DNA of 64,000 nucleotides from Marisa cornuarietis (taxonomy: Eukaryota; Mollusca; Gastropoda; Architaenioglossa; Ampullariidae). The notes under the pieces are model-generated. The model did not search any database. It was not told the origin of the DNA and saw nothing but the letters and a program-made list of their open reading frames with translations. Each line of letters starts with the position of its first letter. Position 1 is the stretch's first letter. Below are positions 44,869 through 60,400 of the stretch, piece by piece. Where the stretch lies: the NCBI GenBank assembly GCA_004794655.1, contig SMMW01000559.1, positions 2,728,001 through 2,792,000 of the forward strand, read 5' to 3'. The position numbers and the translations under genes were made by a program.

Positions 44869-47800
44869 TAAAACATTTCTTTATGTCAGACAGAGGCAGA
44901 CAAAGTCCGTTAAGGTATTAGGTTACAGTAAAGATAAGGAAAATGTCGTTTTTGGTAAACTTAGAAGCAGCTAAGCAGTTACATTGGCCACTGGCTCCGG
45001 CTCCTCGGAAGACTTAAGTCGACGAAGTCATGAAGTTGATCCACCCTGGTGAGTTCCAGTCTAGTGCCTGTGATTATTGAACACCTCGAGATCTGTCACC
45101 TTAATAATCATCCCCACCTCATCCTCAGTTTGGAATTCGATAGGCTGCTGCATTGGATTTTTCCCAGAGGGCTTTGCACATTTTTCAAAACACTTCAGGG
45201 ACTGTAGTTATGAAGATGAGAGAAGACTACCTACGACAGACCGTCACGTACATGTCACAGATGAGGGATGAGGCAGACCACATCAAACACCTCACCTCAC
45301 AGACGAGGGATGAGACAGGCTGTCGGTTTTTTTTAACCTGTTTCCGCCGGCGAGCAGGTGGGTAGTACTATCAGATGGAGGTATGTGCGCAGTTCCTGCT
45401 TTCGACTATCGATTCTGCTGTTTTTTCTTTGCTGGTATTGCATGTGTGCAGCAGGTATCAGATTTCTGTCACTTTTGAAAGAGAGAAGGTGATGATGACG
45501 CAGTCTACTGCTCAGATTTGAGGAAGAGATTAAACAAGGATGGTTAGATCATAGAACGACATGACGGCCATCTTTGTACATGACTGTAAATGATGGACGA
45601 CATAATGGTGAGTATCGTGTACATCGTAAATTATACAGAATATTCATGATTTGACGACTGATGATAATATATTAATCGGAGAAGAAACAGATCTCGTCAA
45701 CGCGTGTCCTGGTCTAAGGATAAATATCAAGTTAACCATGTACTATCTTTTCATATTTTCATTTAATTCATAATAGATGACAGTGTTGCCCTTTCTCCCT
45801 TTCCTTGTATTCTCTCATCACTGACTCAGGAAAAAACACACAGCCATCCCCACCCCTTTGCGTGCACGGCAAACCTAGGAGAGTTTTATCGGAAGCTAAA
45901 CTGGCTCATTATCTCTAAAGAAATTCAGATGCTATGAATTTTCTTTCAAATCAGTAAATTTGAATCCACAGTTGATGAGTTAGTAGTGACACGGCACTTT
46001 AAAAATGACTTTCGTGGAAACGCGTAACTACTCTTAGTGGCTTGGGTAGCCAAAAATTCAGAACCGTCAACCTACTGGCAAGAATGGTCAGTAATTAATG
46101 CATTAACTGTCAGCCTGCTATCTAGAAAGGCCAGGAACAGCATTTACAAATCATCGGTTTGCTTGCTAGAATGGTCAGATCTACATTACCTATTGCCCTG
46201 CTGGCTAGAATGGTCAGATGTACATGAACTAATATTCTGCTGGCTAGACTAGTCAGATAGACATGAAATAGTGTCCTACTGGCTAGAGTAGTCAGTGTCC
46301 TACTGGCTAAAATGGTCAGATATACATAAACTAGTGTCCTGGCGGCTAGAATGGTCAGATGTATATAAACTAGTGTCCTGCTGGCTAGAGTGGTCAGATA
46401 TACATAAACTAGTGTCCTACTGACTAGAATGGTTAGATATATATGAACTCGTGTCCAGGTGGCTAAAATGGTCAGATGTACATGAACTAGTGTCCTGGCG
46501 GCTAGAATGGTCAGATGTACACGAATTTGTGTCCTACTGGCTAGAATGGTCAGATGTATATGAACTAGCGTCCTACTGGCTAGAGTGGTCAGATATACAC
46601 GAACTAGTGCCCTGCTGGCTAGAATGGTCAGTTATACATGAACTAGTGTACTACTGGCTAGAATGGCCATACAATGTATCAACCGTCAGACGTACAGGCT
46701 AGACGCATCAGGCGTCAGTGTTAGCGGGACCTTCACTATCTCCCTATCCTGGCCAACTCACGCGTGCAGCAGCGTGAATGCGACGCATTACTATCAACAT
46801 CAACATAAGATGCGACAAGAACTAACACGTGACACTACAGCACGCGAGCTGTCGCAGCAACACATTGCACATTGCCAAAAGCTCGGTCCTCACGCCATCC
46901 GACTGACTGGGGGCTTCGGTCTGAGCCCTAAATATGACGACTGTGTGCTGACAGACAGACAGACAGAAATCGGGGGGTTAGTGTTTGAGTGGGTGTTTAA
47001 GCAGCTTGTGTGATACACTCCAATCCACCGCCCGCTCAGGCTGTTAACTGTTCTAAATAAAACAGAACGAGTATGTCTGTCTGTATGTTTGTTAGTGTAT
47101 GTATTTGAATATTTCTATGTATGTGTGTGTGTTAGAGAGAGAGAGATTGTGTGTTGGGAGAGGGCCTCTGGTTGAAAACTATGTAAAAATCCCACATTTG
47201 TCAACAAACTTGGCCGATTATTCTTTTTGTTTGTGCGAAAGTCGTAATGGCTGATTCACTTCCCTCCAGAACATTTTATTCGTAATGATTACTCTCTCTG
47301 GTGTAAGATGTTACTGGTGGCCTTTAATGAAAAAAATAAAAACACTCAGAAGAAATTTCAAATCTGTTAAGCAGATAATTTGACAAGGTTGCAATTTCAG
47401 AGAAGAGAGAGAAGTGTGAAGGTGGTTGGTCGGAGAAGGACGAGTGAAGGATCAAGCAACACAGAAGAAGAGAGAGAGAAGGGGGAATGGGAAAGCGAGA
47501 GAGTAAATAACATCACTGCAATTGTTACCTGCACCTTCACTAGAAACGTCCTGCCTTCGTTACCGAGCTGTCAACCTCTCAAGTCTGAAGGGAAATCAAG
47601 CGTTCAAATGTTTTACTATTTCTCTGCACTGACATGAATAAGCTCGACTAAAATGAAGTCATAGATCAAAACTGACAATAATCCCTGGATAGTAAAGCTA
47701 GCGACAGGGATCATCAACCCGGGCAAAGCCGAGTTCCTTGAAAATGATATTGCATAGATAGTTCCAATGGGCCGCTGCTGATGATGGCGATATTTAACGC

Positions 47801-50800
47801 CGAATCAGTAACTAAGGCTTTAACCACGACTGGGTGCCAGCAACAAAAATAAACTACACACGAGAAAAACGATGTTGGAACCTTCTTCCCGTGACTATGT
47901 TTTCGTGGCACAGCGAAAGGGTTAGGGTAGCAGAGCGGCCATCACAACCGTGCGACACCCGAGATGGGGATGAAGCAGGACAGACAGACTTCTCTCAGGG
48001 CTTCACAGCACAACACGCAGTACATCAACTACTTTACACGTAGTCCTAGGAAAAGCTGTTGCAGGAAAGCTCTAGAAAAAGAAAAGACAAATTTGTTCCA
48101 CAAAGACTGCGCCCGAAATTATAGTAGGTTGACATCAACCCGTGCTTAAAGTGCTCCTGATGAAGAGGTGCTGCAAACAATCAAGAAGCAGCAGTGTGTT
48201 CTATTTTGCGGGTAAATTATATGGTGGCGACACAGTAGAAGAAATTAGAATGAACAAGGAGGGAGAGAGACAGCGAGAAAAGAGAACGAAGGGGAACTAG
48301 AAGTAGAATGAATGGGAGGGAAAGTGAGAGAGGGTGGGGAGCTGGAAGAGAGGGGATATTGAAACAGGTGTCCTGATAGGTAGGGTGGTGGGAAAGTCCC
48401 ATCACTCCAGGTGATTTCTATGAACGTACATTAAAAGGTGGCATTAAAGAACCATGTCAGTTGTGTTTTTCATCACGAAAGTTGAAGTTTCCCCGATCTT
48501 TAATCCCTCCACCACCACCAACACAATGTTGTCTGCTTCACTTTGTCTTACTATGGCAAAGATTGCTTTAAAAAAAAACAAACTTAGAGTGACAACTTCA
48601 CACACGACGCAGTTATGTTCCGCATAACGACGTTTTAGTCAACGGCAGACCACCTACATGAACACTCCATGATGCTAACTCAAGGGTAGACGCCTACAAC
48701 AACACTCCAAGATGCTGGCACAAGGGCAGATAAGTACACAGTGACGTTACCTAACGACACATTCAGAACGTATCTCTGAGGTTCATTTTCTGCTTGTGAT
48801 TTACAAATAAGTCAATGCACGCAGCTGTATGTGAGTTTTATCTGATAAAGAGTACTGGTGAGCTCGTGTGTGTGTGTGAGAGAGAGAGAGATATCTGTTA
48901 TTTTTCAGCTGACGTTGACCTATTTTTCTTCATCAACACTAACCAGCGAATGAACACAATAAATAAATAAATATAAATAAATAAGTAAATAAATAAGTAA
49001 ATAGGACTTTCGTTCGACAAGTCCTACAGAAAAACTAGGATGCTAACTCTTACCCACCAAAACTGGCGTCAGAAGAAAGCAAGTCCATAATTTTGCTGCC
49101 GTAACGCAGAAAACTGCATCGCTGCTGAGTAGTAATCACCGGGGGGGCCTTTTCTGTAAAACTCTAGACTCTCTGATCTTGTTTACCTGAATAGAAATAA
49201 GAACTAATGTCCAAACTCGTGTCTTATCCTTGGCTTTTTGCCCATGTGTGCGTCATCGGCTCAAGGAGAAGAGGTTCGATTGATCCCCACATGACCATGA
49301 TCTTGGTGTCAGTCATTGCGGTGTAGGGCTGTTGTGCTGCCCTTCTCGAAGGATGCGTTCAACCTCCTTGTTAAGTCAATGGAAAGCTGAGGTTCTTTGA
49401 AGCTAATTTTGTGATTCTGCCATAGATTAGTTCTGTGTTTGTAGCTGATCAAGTAAAGATAAGCCTGCTCTCATGGTGTTCATTTATTAAGGACAGTGCT
49501 TTTACAAATCATTCGTTAACTCTATGTAGTTCAAAGCTTCTTCCTCGATTACTGATTAAATGTATTTTTTTCGAATATAAATAACCGATTGGACAGGCAT
49601 GCCGGTAGATAGACCAATGAAGTAGAAGAGTAACAAGCTTTCTTTATTTATTCTTTATTTTCTTTCATTCATTCTTCGCTCTCTCTCACTCTCATTCTGT
49701 GTTTTCTTGCATGCATTTGTGTGCTGAATGCCGTCATTATGTCATATCACCGAGATGGTAAGAAATCTTTCTTTCTAATACAAAAAAATGCTAATTGCTT
49801 TTCACAGTGTCACAAAGATTGCACGAGATGAAGAACATTTTATAATACACCTTCACTTCTATATGCACATTTTCCCTCTACGAATAAAATAGTTCCTCCC
49901 TTACGTCAATAACACTATTTTTTCGGCTGAATACAATTTTCTCTCTCTCCTTCTTTTTCTTTGGGGGATTTTTTTCCCATCACACCATTGCAATGTGACG
50001 TATTCACCCCTTCACCACTTCTTGCGACGCTCGATATGCTGGCTATAAACTTGACTAGTGTGCGAATTTAGAAAAAGCAATAAACTGGGGCTTGTGATGG
50101 CCAAAGCCCACCAGAAACTGCGACAGCTGTTGGCCTGATTACCTTCGGTGTGGGCCACACACACACACAGGTCCCGTCTCCCATACACAAGGTGAAACAT
50201 CTGAGACAAACGAAGCACGGTAACAGTAACATTCTCGGTGTATAAATGAAGGCTTAGAGTATCTACAAACCCTCCTTAGTGGAAACTGGCAGCCATTATG
50301 GACCGCAAACAGACGTTAGATGCTAATCATACTCTAAATTGTATTGGTTATACACAGCTGATACCTAATGTGTTACTGTGTGATTTATAAAAGAAATTTG
50401 TCTATAAACCAAAGTTATATGTAGTTCAAACCGTTTAAATCAGCTTGGGGTTTTTTTTACGTGATGTTAAATACAGTGCAAGTGTTAACTGAAGTTGCCT
50501 ATTTTATATTATTACCTTTTACTCTTTTCAATTATCGTCGTGATAAAATGTAGTTTGCATAAAAATAAAATTCTTAAAGCTCCCTTTCACTACCAGCAGG
50601 AGAAAGAGGTTAAATATTAGTTAGAGTACGAGTGTCCTAGGCTCCAACAGTTCGAAACCGTGTGGCACTGCATAATGACCCAACCCGACCCAGCTGTTGA
50701 AAGGGTAGCTGACTCCCCGTAGGAGGGGGAAAGATAACACAGGAAGATGGAGAGAGGAGATAGGCACTGCTTTCTCTCTCTCTCTCACACACACACACAC

Positions 50801-50804
50801 GTGA

Positions 50805-50842
<38 letters not shown>

Positions 50843-53800
50843 TACAGATCCGATATAAATGAGGTTTGTAAAACCTCACAACCAAAAGGATCACTGATCA
50901 TCGGCTTATTTCTAACGTTTCTCTGACCAAACACCCCCTCCCTCATCACCATCTCTTCCTCTCCTTCCCTACTCACGCTTCACGCTGGTTTGACAGTAAT
51001 GCACGGGTATATATATACCTGTGTGACGTCTTACGCACGTTTTTAATAACACATGTGACGAAGAACTAAAATTACGTCAGCCCCCGCAGAAAGCTCGTTT
51101 ATAAGCAATTACTAGCCTGTGACAATAAAAAGTCACACAGGTGTTCAGACCGCGAGACCAAAAGAGCAGGTGGAGGAGGTCACCGCGAGACAGGTTGCAC
51201 TTCGATCGTTGGTTGACCTGCACTTGGTGGTCCCAAACACCGTTTTGTGCACAACAAAGACAGCATTGTGGAGAGACAGTGACAGATGAACAAAAAAGTA
51301 GGAAAAGAGAGGAAAATTACAATTATCGCTACGTTTCTTTTCAAATACGTCAACGCACAGTTCAACGGGAGTGGGTTTAAACCTCTGGTGTGCTGTGTAC
51401 TTGTAGATTCTACTATGGCACAGAAAATGAAAAGAAAGAATAAAAGCTGATCAGGAACGATCATTTGTTTCTCATCTTCTCTCCCAACCTACTCCAACTC
51501 CTCTTTCCAATCAACTGTCATTGGAAGGAAACAGTCAACAGAAAGCGCAACACCAACCAAAAAATCTTTCCCCTTCTTTAAACACAGTTTTTCAATTTAT
51601 TACACCTTATGAATGTATGTAGGAAGCATTTTATTTTGTTTTTTCTTACATTCGTTACTTTTTTCTTTCTTTTCTCCCGTCACTTCTTCCATTCTTTCTT
51701 TTTGTTCATCCTCGCCTGATTTTTTTAACTATTCGATTTGTTTGGGTTCTCACTTCCTTTTTTGCCTCAAAAGTAGATCAGAAAGTTCTGTCAGCATTAG
51801 ACGATTGGGGCTTACACATATCACGAAGTGATAAATAAGAGAATCCTACTCTGATATAAGACAGTGTCATTTCCTGCTAAGGATGTTTCCGAGTGATACC
51901 AGGGCCACTTCGCTTGTCTTTTCCTCTGTCACTGAGTAACACGACGCAAATTAATTCCTGGCTCATTTTTTTAAATTGTAGTAACATTTCGTACATCAAT
52001 ACACTGACTTGTTACGAGGCTTTTTTTTTTTTACTTGTCAGCTACTCTAAGAATCTAATCGCATTTCTCTTTTTCTTTTTCTATACACTGATCTGTCGTC
52101 TACACAAATCATTTTTACCTCCTGCATTGTCTGAAGATAAGCCAATGCACCAAAAAAAAACCCCCACTTGTTGCAGACATTAAAATAAAATTAGATGATT
52201 ATGCGAAAGTAATTCCTTATAAACTTTATAAAATAGCATTTATAAATAATCCTTAAAACAAGACGAAATCATAAAAAATTAAGGAAGGGGATTACACATT
52301 TGAAACATTCAGAAAAGTAAAGAATAATTGACGGTCATAGGATGCACTGTCAAAAAATAATTGCAAACCATGGTAGTGAAAACCTTAACATATCTACACA
52401 GGGTTTTTTCTGAAGACACTCGCTGTCTTTGACATGGCCACCATGTTCTTTCTGCCACTGATGGATGTAAACGAAACGGGGTAGACTGTAGCTGCAGTAG
52501 AGATTCTGTAGATGAACTGGTCACTACTGGTCAGAGAGGTCACCATTCTGACCTTTCCTTTAAATGCAGTCCGGTGACTCCACGGTTAAACTTTTGTGAG
52601 AAATACCACGGCTAAATATTTATGACCAATACCAAGGGTAAATGTTTGGACCAATGCCACGGCTAAATATTAATTAATAATACCAAGTTTAAATTTGTGT
52701 GACTAATACCAAGGGTAAATGTTTGTGACCAATACCACTGCTAAATATGTATTACCAATACCAAGGTGAAATGTTTGTGACCAATACCACAGCTAAATAT
52801 TTATGACCAATACCACGGCGAAATATTTATTAATAATACCAAGTTTAAATTTTTGTGACTAATACCAAGGCTTACTATTTATGACCAATACCAAGATTAA
52901 ACTTTTGTGACCAGTAGCCCGGTCGTATAAAAAGATTTCACAGCTATAGATAAATGTTTTGCAGTCAGCACAGTGAGATTTCGTTGTCCCGAATTCAGCT
53001 CTCGTCTCAGGCACAGTGTTTTTTTTTCTCCTGTGCAGATGGCGCCTGTTTAAAGCGACGCCTACTTTGCTGTAATAAAGCGGTAACTTTACTGCGGGCT
53101 CTGGGTGAAATGCAAATCTTCTCCCACCCCTTTGTATTCTTTGTAAGTAATTTATGTAGATAATCGCTCAAGGCCCTGCTTTTTTCCTTTTTTTTTTTTT
53201 TTTTTTTTTTTTGGAACGATAAAATGTCTCTCGGTTTCGAAGAGAAACTTTCTTCATGACTTCAGCAATTCACGATTTAGTATACTATTCTGTCACACTT
53301 AAAGATATTGGGCTATAGAACATTTACACCAATAAATTATTATTAATAATAAACCTAATAATAGTAATAATAACGACAGCAATAATAGCTACACGAGATG
53401 TAGTCATGTAGGAATAAGGTCTTCCATGTGTTTAGATTGATACAGAAACTACTTGTACTACGGTGCAACATGGATAACAACTCACACTAGCCTTCTACCT
53501 GAGTTTTCTTTTATGGCTTCTTTACAGCCTCCTGCAATAAGACATCAATAGGTCCACCAATAATCAGACTCTGAGCTGCAGACATTACATGTTATGACAA
53601 GGCTACAAGCAGGTGTTCAAAGCCAAGGACGACAAGAAACAGGAAAGAGACAGAAGTGCTCGTGATGCGATTCTCGATAGGTCATGAGGCGCAGTTTTTT
53701 TTTCTCGGAAATCACTCTGGTAGCCTGTCGTGTTCATTTATTTATTTATATTTTTTCCGACTCAACAAGGCACGGGTATTTTATCTTAGTCTGTTTACAT

Positions 53801-54374
53801 GAAGAGGCTACACGCCAGAGCTCTGTCACGTGCCAAACGAGGGCAACGTGACGACGTCGCACGTTGTGGCTGAAGTGGTTCAGGGTTGATTCTAAAAATG
53901 AGAGAAAACCCTACGAGCTTGACAAATTACTTGTCACACGCGGCAGTTCAGCTGTCTTAACACCCACGATAATTTTTAACCACAAATGAAAATGTGTCAA
54001 ACATTGTTCTTGTAAGATCAGAGTAATGAGTGATGTTCTTTAAAAAAAAAATAGAACAGAAATAAAGTTCGAGACATTTGATCAGACGGTTGTGTTACTT
54101 TTAGTAAGTATTGTAGCTCAGACAGTATGTCGATGTGAGGTTGGGCTGGTACAATTTTTTTTTCTTTTGCTGTTTAAACACAAGCGTCATCTCCCCAAGT
54201 CAATCGTTAACATCGCTGACTATTGTTAAACCTTTGTAAGACTTACTCTCATAGATAGGAGTGTAAATTAAATGCAGATTTATTGCATGCATATAGCTGA
54301 ACTCCTGTATTTCCCGCATATAGTTTTATTTTTCAGTATTTATTTTTTGAGTAAACTTTTGAAGTTTTACCCTT

Positions 54375-54417
<43 letters not shown>

Positions 54418-57400
54418 ACTGCAAGTATTTTATCATTACTATGTGTGTGGCCCAAAATTATGACCCGTTGTTTTAAAGAACAAATAACGGGAGAAGCGCT
54501 TTTATACATTCATCCATCTATTTATCTCTCAAGCCATAGAAGGACGCGTTTCTGCCGTTAACACACACACACGTCCAGAGAAGGGTTTGTAATTCATCTG
54601 GGCAGTAAGGCTATAAAACTCTCATCCAAGATGGACAGGAAAATCCTTTCCTTTCCTTCTAGAGTGACAAAGAGAGAAAAGACTAAGAAGACTAAAACTC
54701 CTAATGGAACCTAACCACGTGCGAGTAAAGGTTCAAATGTATACACAAGTAAGAGATGCAGTGACGTCTACAACGGTCTGACAAGCTCAGGAGATGGGAA
54801 AGAAATGCATTGTTACCTTTCACTGATGAGACTCACCTGATTCGACACGCGAGAAATGTGGGAAAAGAAAGGGGGAAAAAAGAGAAAGGGATAAGAAGAA
54901 GGAAAGCAAAAAGCAAGAAAATCAAAAGTGAAATAATTGTACTGTTTATTTATATAGCACCTTCACTCCCCCGCCCTATTGAAGGTGGGTGCGAGGAGTA
55001 TTATAGACAGCATTAATCAAATGCATTTTCCAAAGTCACCATAATTCATTGGAAGAAAAAAAGACCTACGCAGGTCAAATCCAGAGAAAGATTATGACGG
55101 AGCCGAGATCCGAATCCACACGACAACCGATTTTCACTGTTGTTGTGCGCCACCAACCGCGACAACGTCGACCAACGCTATGACATGCCACGGTTTTATG
55201 GCAAACTATTAGAATAAAATAAGTTCACGTCTCTTGCCTCTACACGATCTTCATACAGCCTCCACGAACACAAAATGAAGACTTAAATAAATATTTCTTT
55301 TTGTGGGGGATTAACTTCAGCGCCCTGCCTGTGGGAGCCTGCAGCAGGTTCATCTGACACAGCTTGTGGCCAGTGTCTAAGCAGGTTTTGTCAGTGACAC
55401 ATCCACTCACCGGGACAGAAAAGCTCTGCCTTAGTAGATGCACGCAAGCGCAGGTGACCCGTCACATCAGGTGGCGAAGTCTTTGGTGTAGGAGTAACCT
55501 GACGCGCATGCGCGAAACATGCATGGACTGCTATCATAGTTATAGTCCCCTTCCATAGAAATATTAATAATAACAACAGTACGCTAAAATGGCGCAAAAC
55601 TAATGAAATAAATGTGGAACTTCTGCGAATAGCAGCGCTTTGAGTTGATGTTTCGATGCACATGAAAAAAAGTAGCGACCTGCCAAAGATCACCCATGGT
55701 GGGCGAGGAGGCAGGTAGGGTCATAAAATCTGTAAAGTGAAAATCTAATAGTTGCGACTGATAGCGCTGTCTTACTCCATTAATGGACATTTGCTCATCA
55801 CTTGCATGCATTGTTCAAACGATATGTTAAAAAATAGCTCACTGTTCTGAGAAAAAGTAATTTAGCTGCCATCTAATTTCCTACAAAGTTGACAAGTTTC
55901 ACATACTGGTCAGAAACGAATTTGAAACCTCAGGGCCGGTGATACTGCAACTACTTTGACAAAAACATCTGGAGACTCGTTCGACATTTGATTTTCATAT
56001 TTGATTAAAAGACCGACACCATAAACACCTTCAGTCACTGTACTAATGCGCCTGCTTAGCAACCAGCCATAGCAATGTGATGGTGTGACTAACTACTTTT
56101 ACACACTATGTGCTGATTTGAGATGTAGATATTCGCACGTGGCAATTTACTTGGTTTTTTTTTTATTTACCTTTGTTTATCTTGAAATGATTCTGTACTT
56201 AAATATCTACATCCCAACCTTGCTACCCACCGTAATTCTATCGTTGAGCTTAAAAAAGAATAAGGTAAGATAATTTATTTATCCTAGAGGGGAATTCGGG
56301 ACAGCTCGATATGAAAGCATATGACAGTCCCACAATATATCCATATCCTCCAGACTCATAGATTCATGGTTCAGACAGCTGCATAAGGAAAAGTGTATAT
56401 GCGATAACTATTATAATTTCATAGAATTGTCAACACTTTTGCTTTTTAAGTTTATAATAATCATGCTACAATGTGGTGAAAGTAAAAAGATGGACAGCTT
56501 TTTTTTACTGGGGCGATTAGAAGTGTTCGTGGAAGGGAGTCTGTTAGCTGATAATGTACTCACAAGCTACTTTTAACCTTCTTTCAAGTATTTCTTTCTT
56601 TATTTCTGTCCTTTCTTAAATTTCTTTTTATTTAAGATGGGGAGGTGTGCCTGATCTGACGAAGGGCGATAAAAGCAGACTATATTTGAGCCTTATGTCA
56701 ACTTATAAACTTTTCCACATTTTAAGAAGGGGGTAATATTCACGTGTGAAAGTTGCCACTGACTATGAGCAGATTTTATATTCTAATAATTAGGCTATAT
56801 TGCTATATAACAGTGAGTACAGCTGAGTGACAGCGAATAAGGCAAATAATATTTAATTTAAGCTCCATCTGAGCCAAGGTATGGTTTTGCACTTTTCTTC
56901 GTGGAGCTTAGTGTTTCATGCCTTCGTCTCTATATCACGTTTAAGTAGCTCGTCCTGTAAACAGGTCCAACGTGCAGATGAAAAAAAGTCGACCCCAAGA
57001 TGGGACCTGAACATCCGACCTTCTCTGACAAACGCTGTCAAGCAGTTTCTTCACGGGGAGGAGGATGTTCATCAAAGTGACGCTATTAGTTGATGATTAC
57101 GTCACATCCTATTTTTAAACCTTCCTTCCTTCCTTTCCTTTCCTTCTTTTCTTTCTGTCTTTTCTTTTCTTGTCAAATTTCTTCCTTTTTTTAAGGTGGG
57201 GAGGTTTGATTTTGAATGTAGCCTGATCTGATCTCATATGATGGAGGGGGGGGGGGAAATCCTCTTGCAAGGACACTTCCGAGATCACCTTGCTAACTTT
57301 TTCAGCCGAGACTTAAGTGTCTTCATTCACCCCGGACTTCATCGCCTAAGCGACACGCGTTTGGCAGTTCGTGGACAGACTGCTACAGTCCTAGAGCTTC

Positions 57401-60400
57401 TGCTGCTGCTCCCGGGCAACAATCAGGGGAATAATGGGGACATCACTGCCAATTCCAAGGTTGACTACTCAATCAAATGTGCATATATTACCCAGATTGC
57501 TGTGATACACAGGGCGGACTCGGGGAAAAACATGACAAAACAAAAAAGTAGAATAGGACGAGAAGGAAGAGAGAAACACGTCAATAAAAGCAAGAAGTAG
57601 ATAAGATAGAAGAGGACTTTTAAGAGTTATACAAATTTTGTTCGATGACGTTCATGTTTTAACGGAATATTCAACACATGAATGTTTCTGTGCTGTGAAA
57701 ATGATTTTGTATTTCAGATTAAAACTGTAACCTTGCTGGGAAAAGTGTAACTGTCAGTTCCTCTATGCTGATTGTTTGTCTGCCGGTCTTCCTCCGAATC
57801 AAGTGAAGGGACAGGGACTGCCGTTCAGACAAAGACACACAGCATGAGACAACAACAAAGGAACAGATCAAACGCGGGACTAAGTCAGTTGCTGGGAGCA
57901 AGCTCGGTTTTTTTAAAATCTTTTTTCAAGTTTATCAACAGCGACAACGAAGACCACCCTGCGACGGTCCGGTATGCAATAAGTACAACGCTCGCTCCTC
58001 ACTCCTACATTGAGGATGGTAAGATCTTCAGTCTATCTCCCTTCCAGACTCACTTGCTTCTCTCTGGATGTGACATCTGCTGAGAAGGCTGACCGTCAGG
58101 GGTTTTCACCCCTTCATAACCTAAAGCGCTTTCCCAACGGAAAGACGGAAGCACTATCCTGTAAATTAAATTTACTAGCAAGCCAACGAATTCAGCTACA
58201 CCAGGGACGGGGAACCTTTTTTCTTCCACCCACCATTTGAATATTTATAACATCATCCACGAGCCGTACAAAACTATCAACAAAAATTAGCCTACTTTAT
58301 TCAGTAGATCTGTAGTTTAGCCACAGCGTGTCAATACTTGTGAAACAAATACTTTCCCAGGCTGTCTGGCAATACAGGCGACGGTCGCAGGTGTCGTGTG
58401 CTCCGATGTCTGGAATATACTGACCATCTTGACATCGTCTGCGCATGCGCATAAAGACAGTTAATTACCGCTCCGTATATCACCTGCGCAATAAAACAAG
58501 CTGTCGACGACAATTCAAATGTATATGGCGATCAGGTTTAGCTGGCAGTGAAGAGTCTGGAAAAGGACTCTTGTCCAGACTCTTAATTGCCAGCGAAACC
58601 TGATCGATTGTCGTCCTCAGCTTGTTTTATTGTGCAGACGATATACTTTTTTAAACCTGTTTGTGTTTTGTCTCGTTAATGCTCATTTAGTCCTTGTCCA
58701 CTCTTCCATGTCCGTCTCAGCATCAAGGCACGCTACACCGAGTGCAGTTGCATTGATAGGGCAAGATGAAATGATTTCGCTTGCCGAACGTTCTTCATCC
58801 CTGAGCTACAACATACCCAGCTGTGTATGCCCTTATCTCGAGAATAAATCAGAGAATAAATTAGACCACAGCCTCAGCACAATCCAGTGCGCAGGTCACG
58901 CACTAGTATAGGGGAGACTGATCTCACCACCACCACCACCACCACTAGCGCCACCGCGGTTTTACAAAGAAGCTGTCCATCTTAACAAGAGAAAAGCAAA
59001 TGCATCCAGGAAGTCCCTTCAACCACATTAGCCAAGTAATTTTTCACCAGCTAGAATGCTAGAATCTTTTTACTCTGATAGATTAGGGCTTTGACGAGTA
59101 CTGACTAACGTGTTCTTGAAAAAGGGATATAAACTGGATGCTCGGCAACAGAGAGTAAATCCTGGCACCGCAACATAAGGTGGGCGGTTAAAAATTTTAT
59201 TGCCTTTTTCTCGACTTTTCGAGAGAAAAAATAAGGATCTGGTCTTGGAGGTTGTAGAAAGGGGCGAGTACACGTGGGAGAGAAGAAATGAAGTGGCGTG
59301 TTGCGTGCTGTACGATGTCTCTTCCACACTCCCGTCTTCCTGTTTAATGTCGAGTCTGCTGCCAATGTATTCTCTAATCAACGGTCCTGTTCCTTCGTGA
59401 GGTGTCTTTGTAAACTTTGTGAATGACTTTACATTTGCTCACGGTGCTAAGTTGCGAGATCGTTCTGCTAAATTATGGGATTTTGCTGCTAAACTGTGAT
59501 CGTGCTTTCGGTGAAGCACTTTTAAAAATCATCAGTCTTTCTTTCCTATCCGTGATAATTATTGCTTTTTTGTAAAGACGGTCTCCAGTGATAGTTCCAC
59601 TTAGGATTGTTTGACTTTGTAATGGTATGAAAGTGATAGGCATCCAGTATATACTGTAATTTAAAGTTTGAATTTGGGTCCTTGCATGAGATATTCAAGG
59701 CTTTATTACACACAGGCTTTGTCCGAGATGATGTTGCTCAACTCAAGCCAAAGGCCCGAGTATAAGTGATCTGAGCTCATTTTAGGTAGGCTAGGCTAAG
59801 CTATGATACTTAGTTGGTTAGGTTATTAAGTTTATATTCGACTTTCGATATTTTTACCTCACGATGGCTTTATCGAGAGGTAACCTTATTGTTAATCGAG
59901 GACCATCTGCAATTAGATTCTGTAGATTGTTAAGCATTGGCTAACTGGTTTGATTGATTGTTTATGTAACTTGCATCTAGAGGGCTGTCTTCTAATAATA
60001 TCACTATTCTATTACAGTCTAACTTGCTTCAAGTAACTTTCCTTTTCACCACCACCACCACCACCACCACCACCACCACCACCACCACCACCACCACCAC
60101 CACCACCACCATCATCATCATCATTATTGACTACATAAATGTGCTCTGTTGCTCGACAAATAAGCAAAACACTTATTCAGTCAGCAAAATCTACACGAGG
60201 ACTCAAACACTGTCGTTTTTCATCTGTTCATGCCTTCAAAAAAATATTACAAACTTTAAAGACGACCCGTTAATCACAATGTAAATCAGAGGAAGACCAC
60301 GAACCCCGTAACACGGCCTTCATCCCCTTGCAATGAGGAATACTTTAAGTAGGTTGCGCCCGCTGAAAACTGTAAAACAAGGACATCGGATACGCATGAC

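Noticed and set aside
57238..57600. 120-codon open frame
   Set aside because: Starts in a poly-G run; no motif, no splice context, composition like the surrounding intron.
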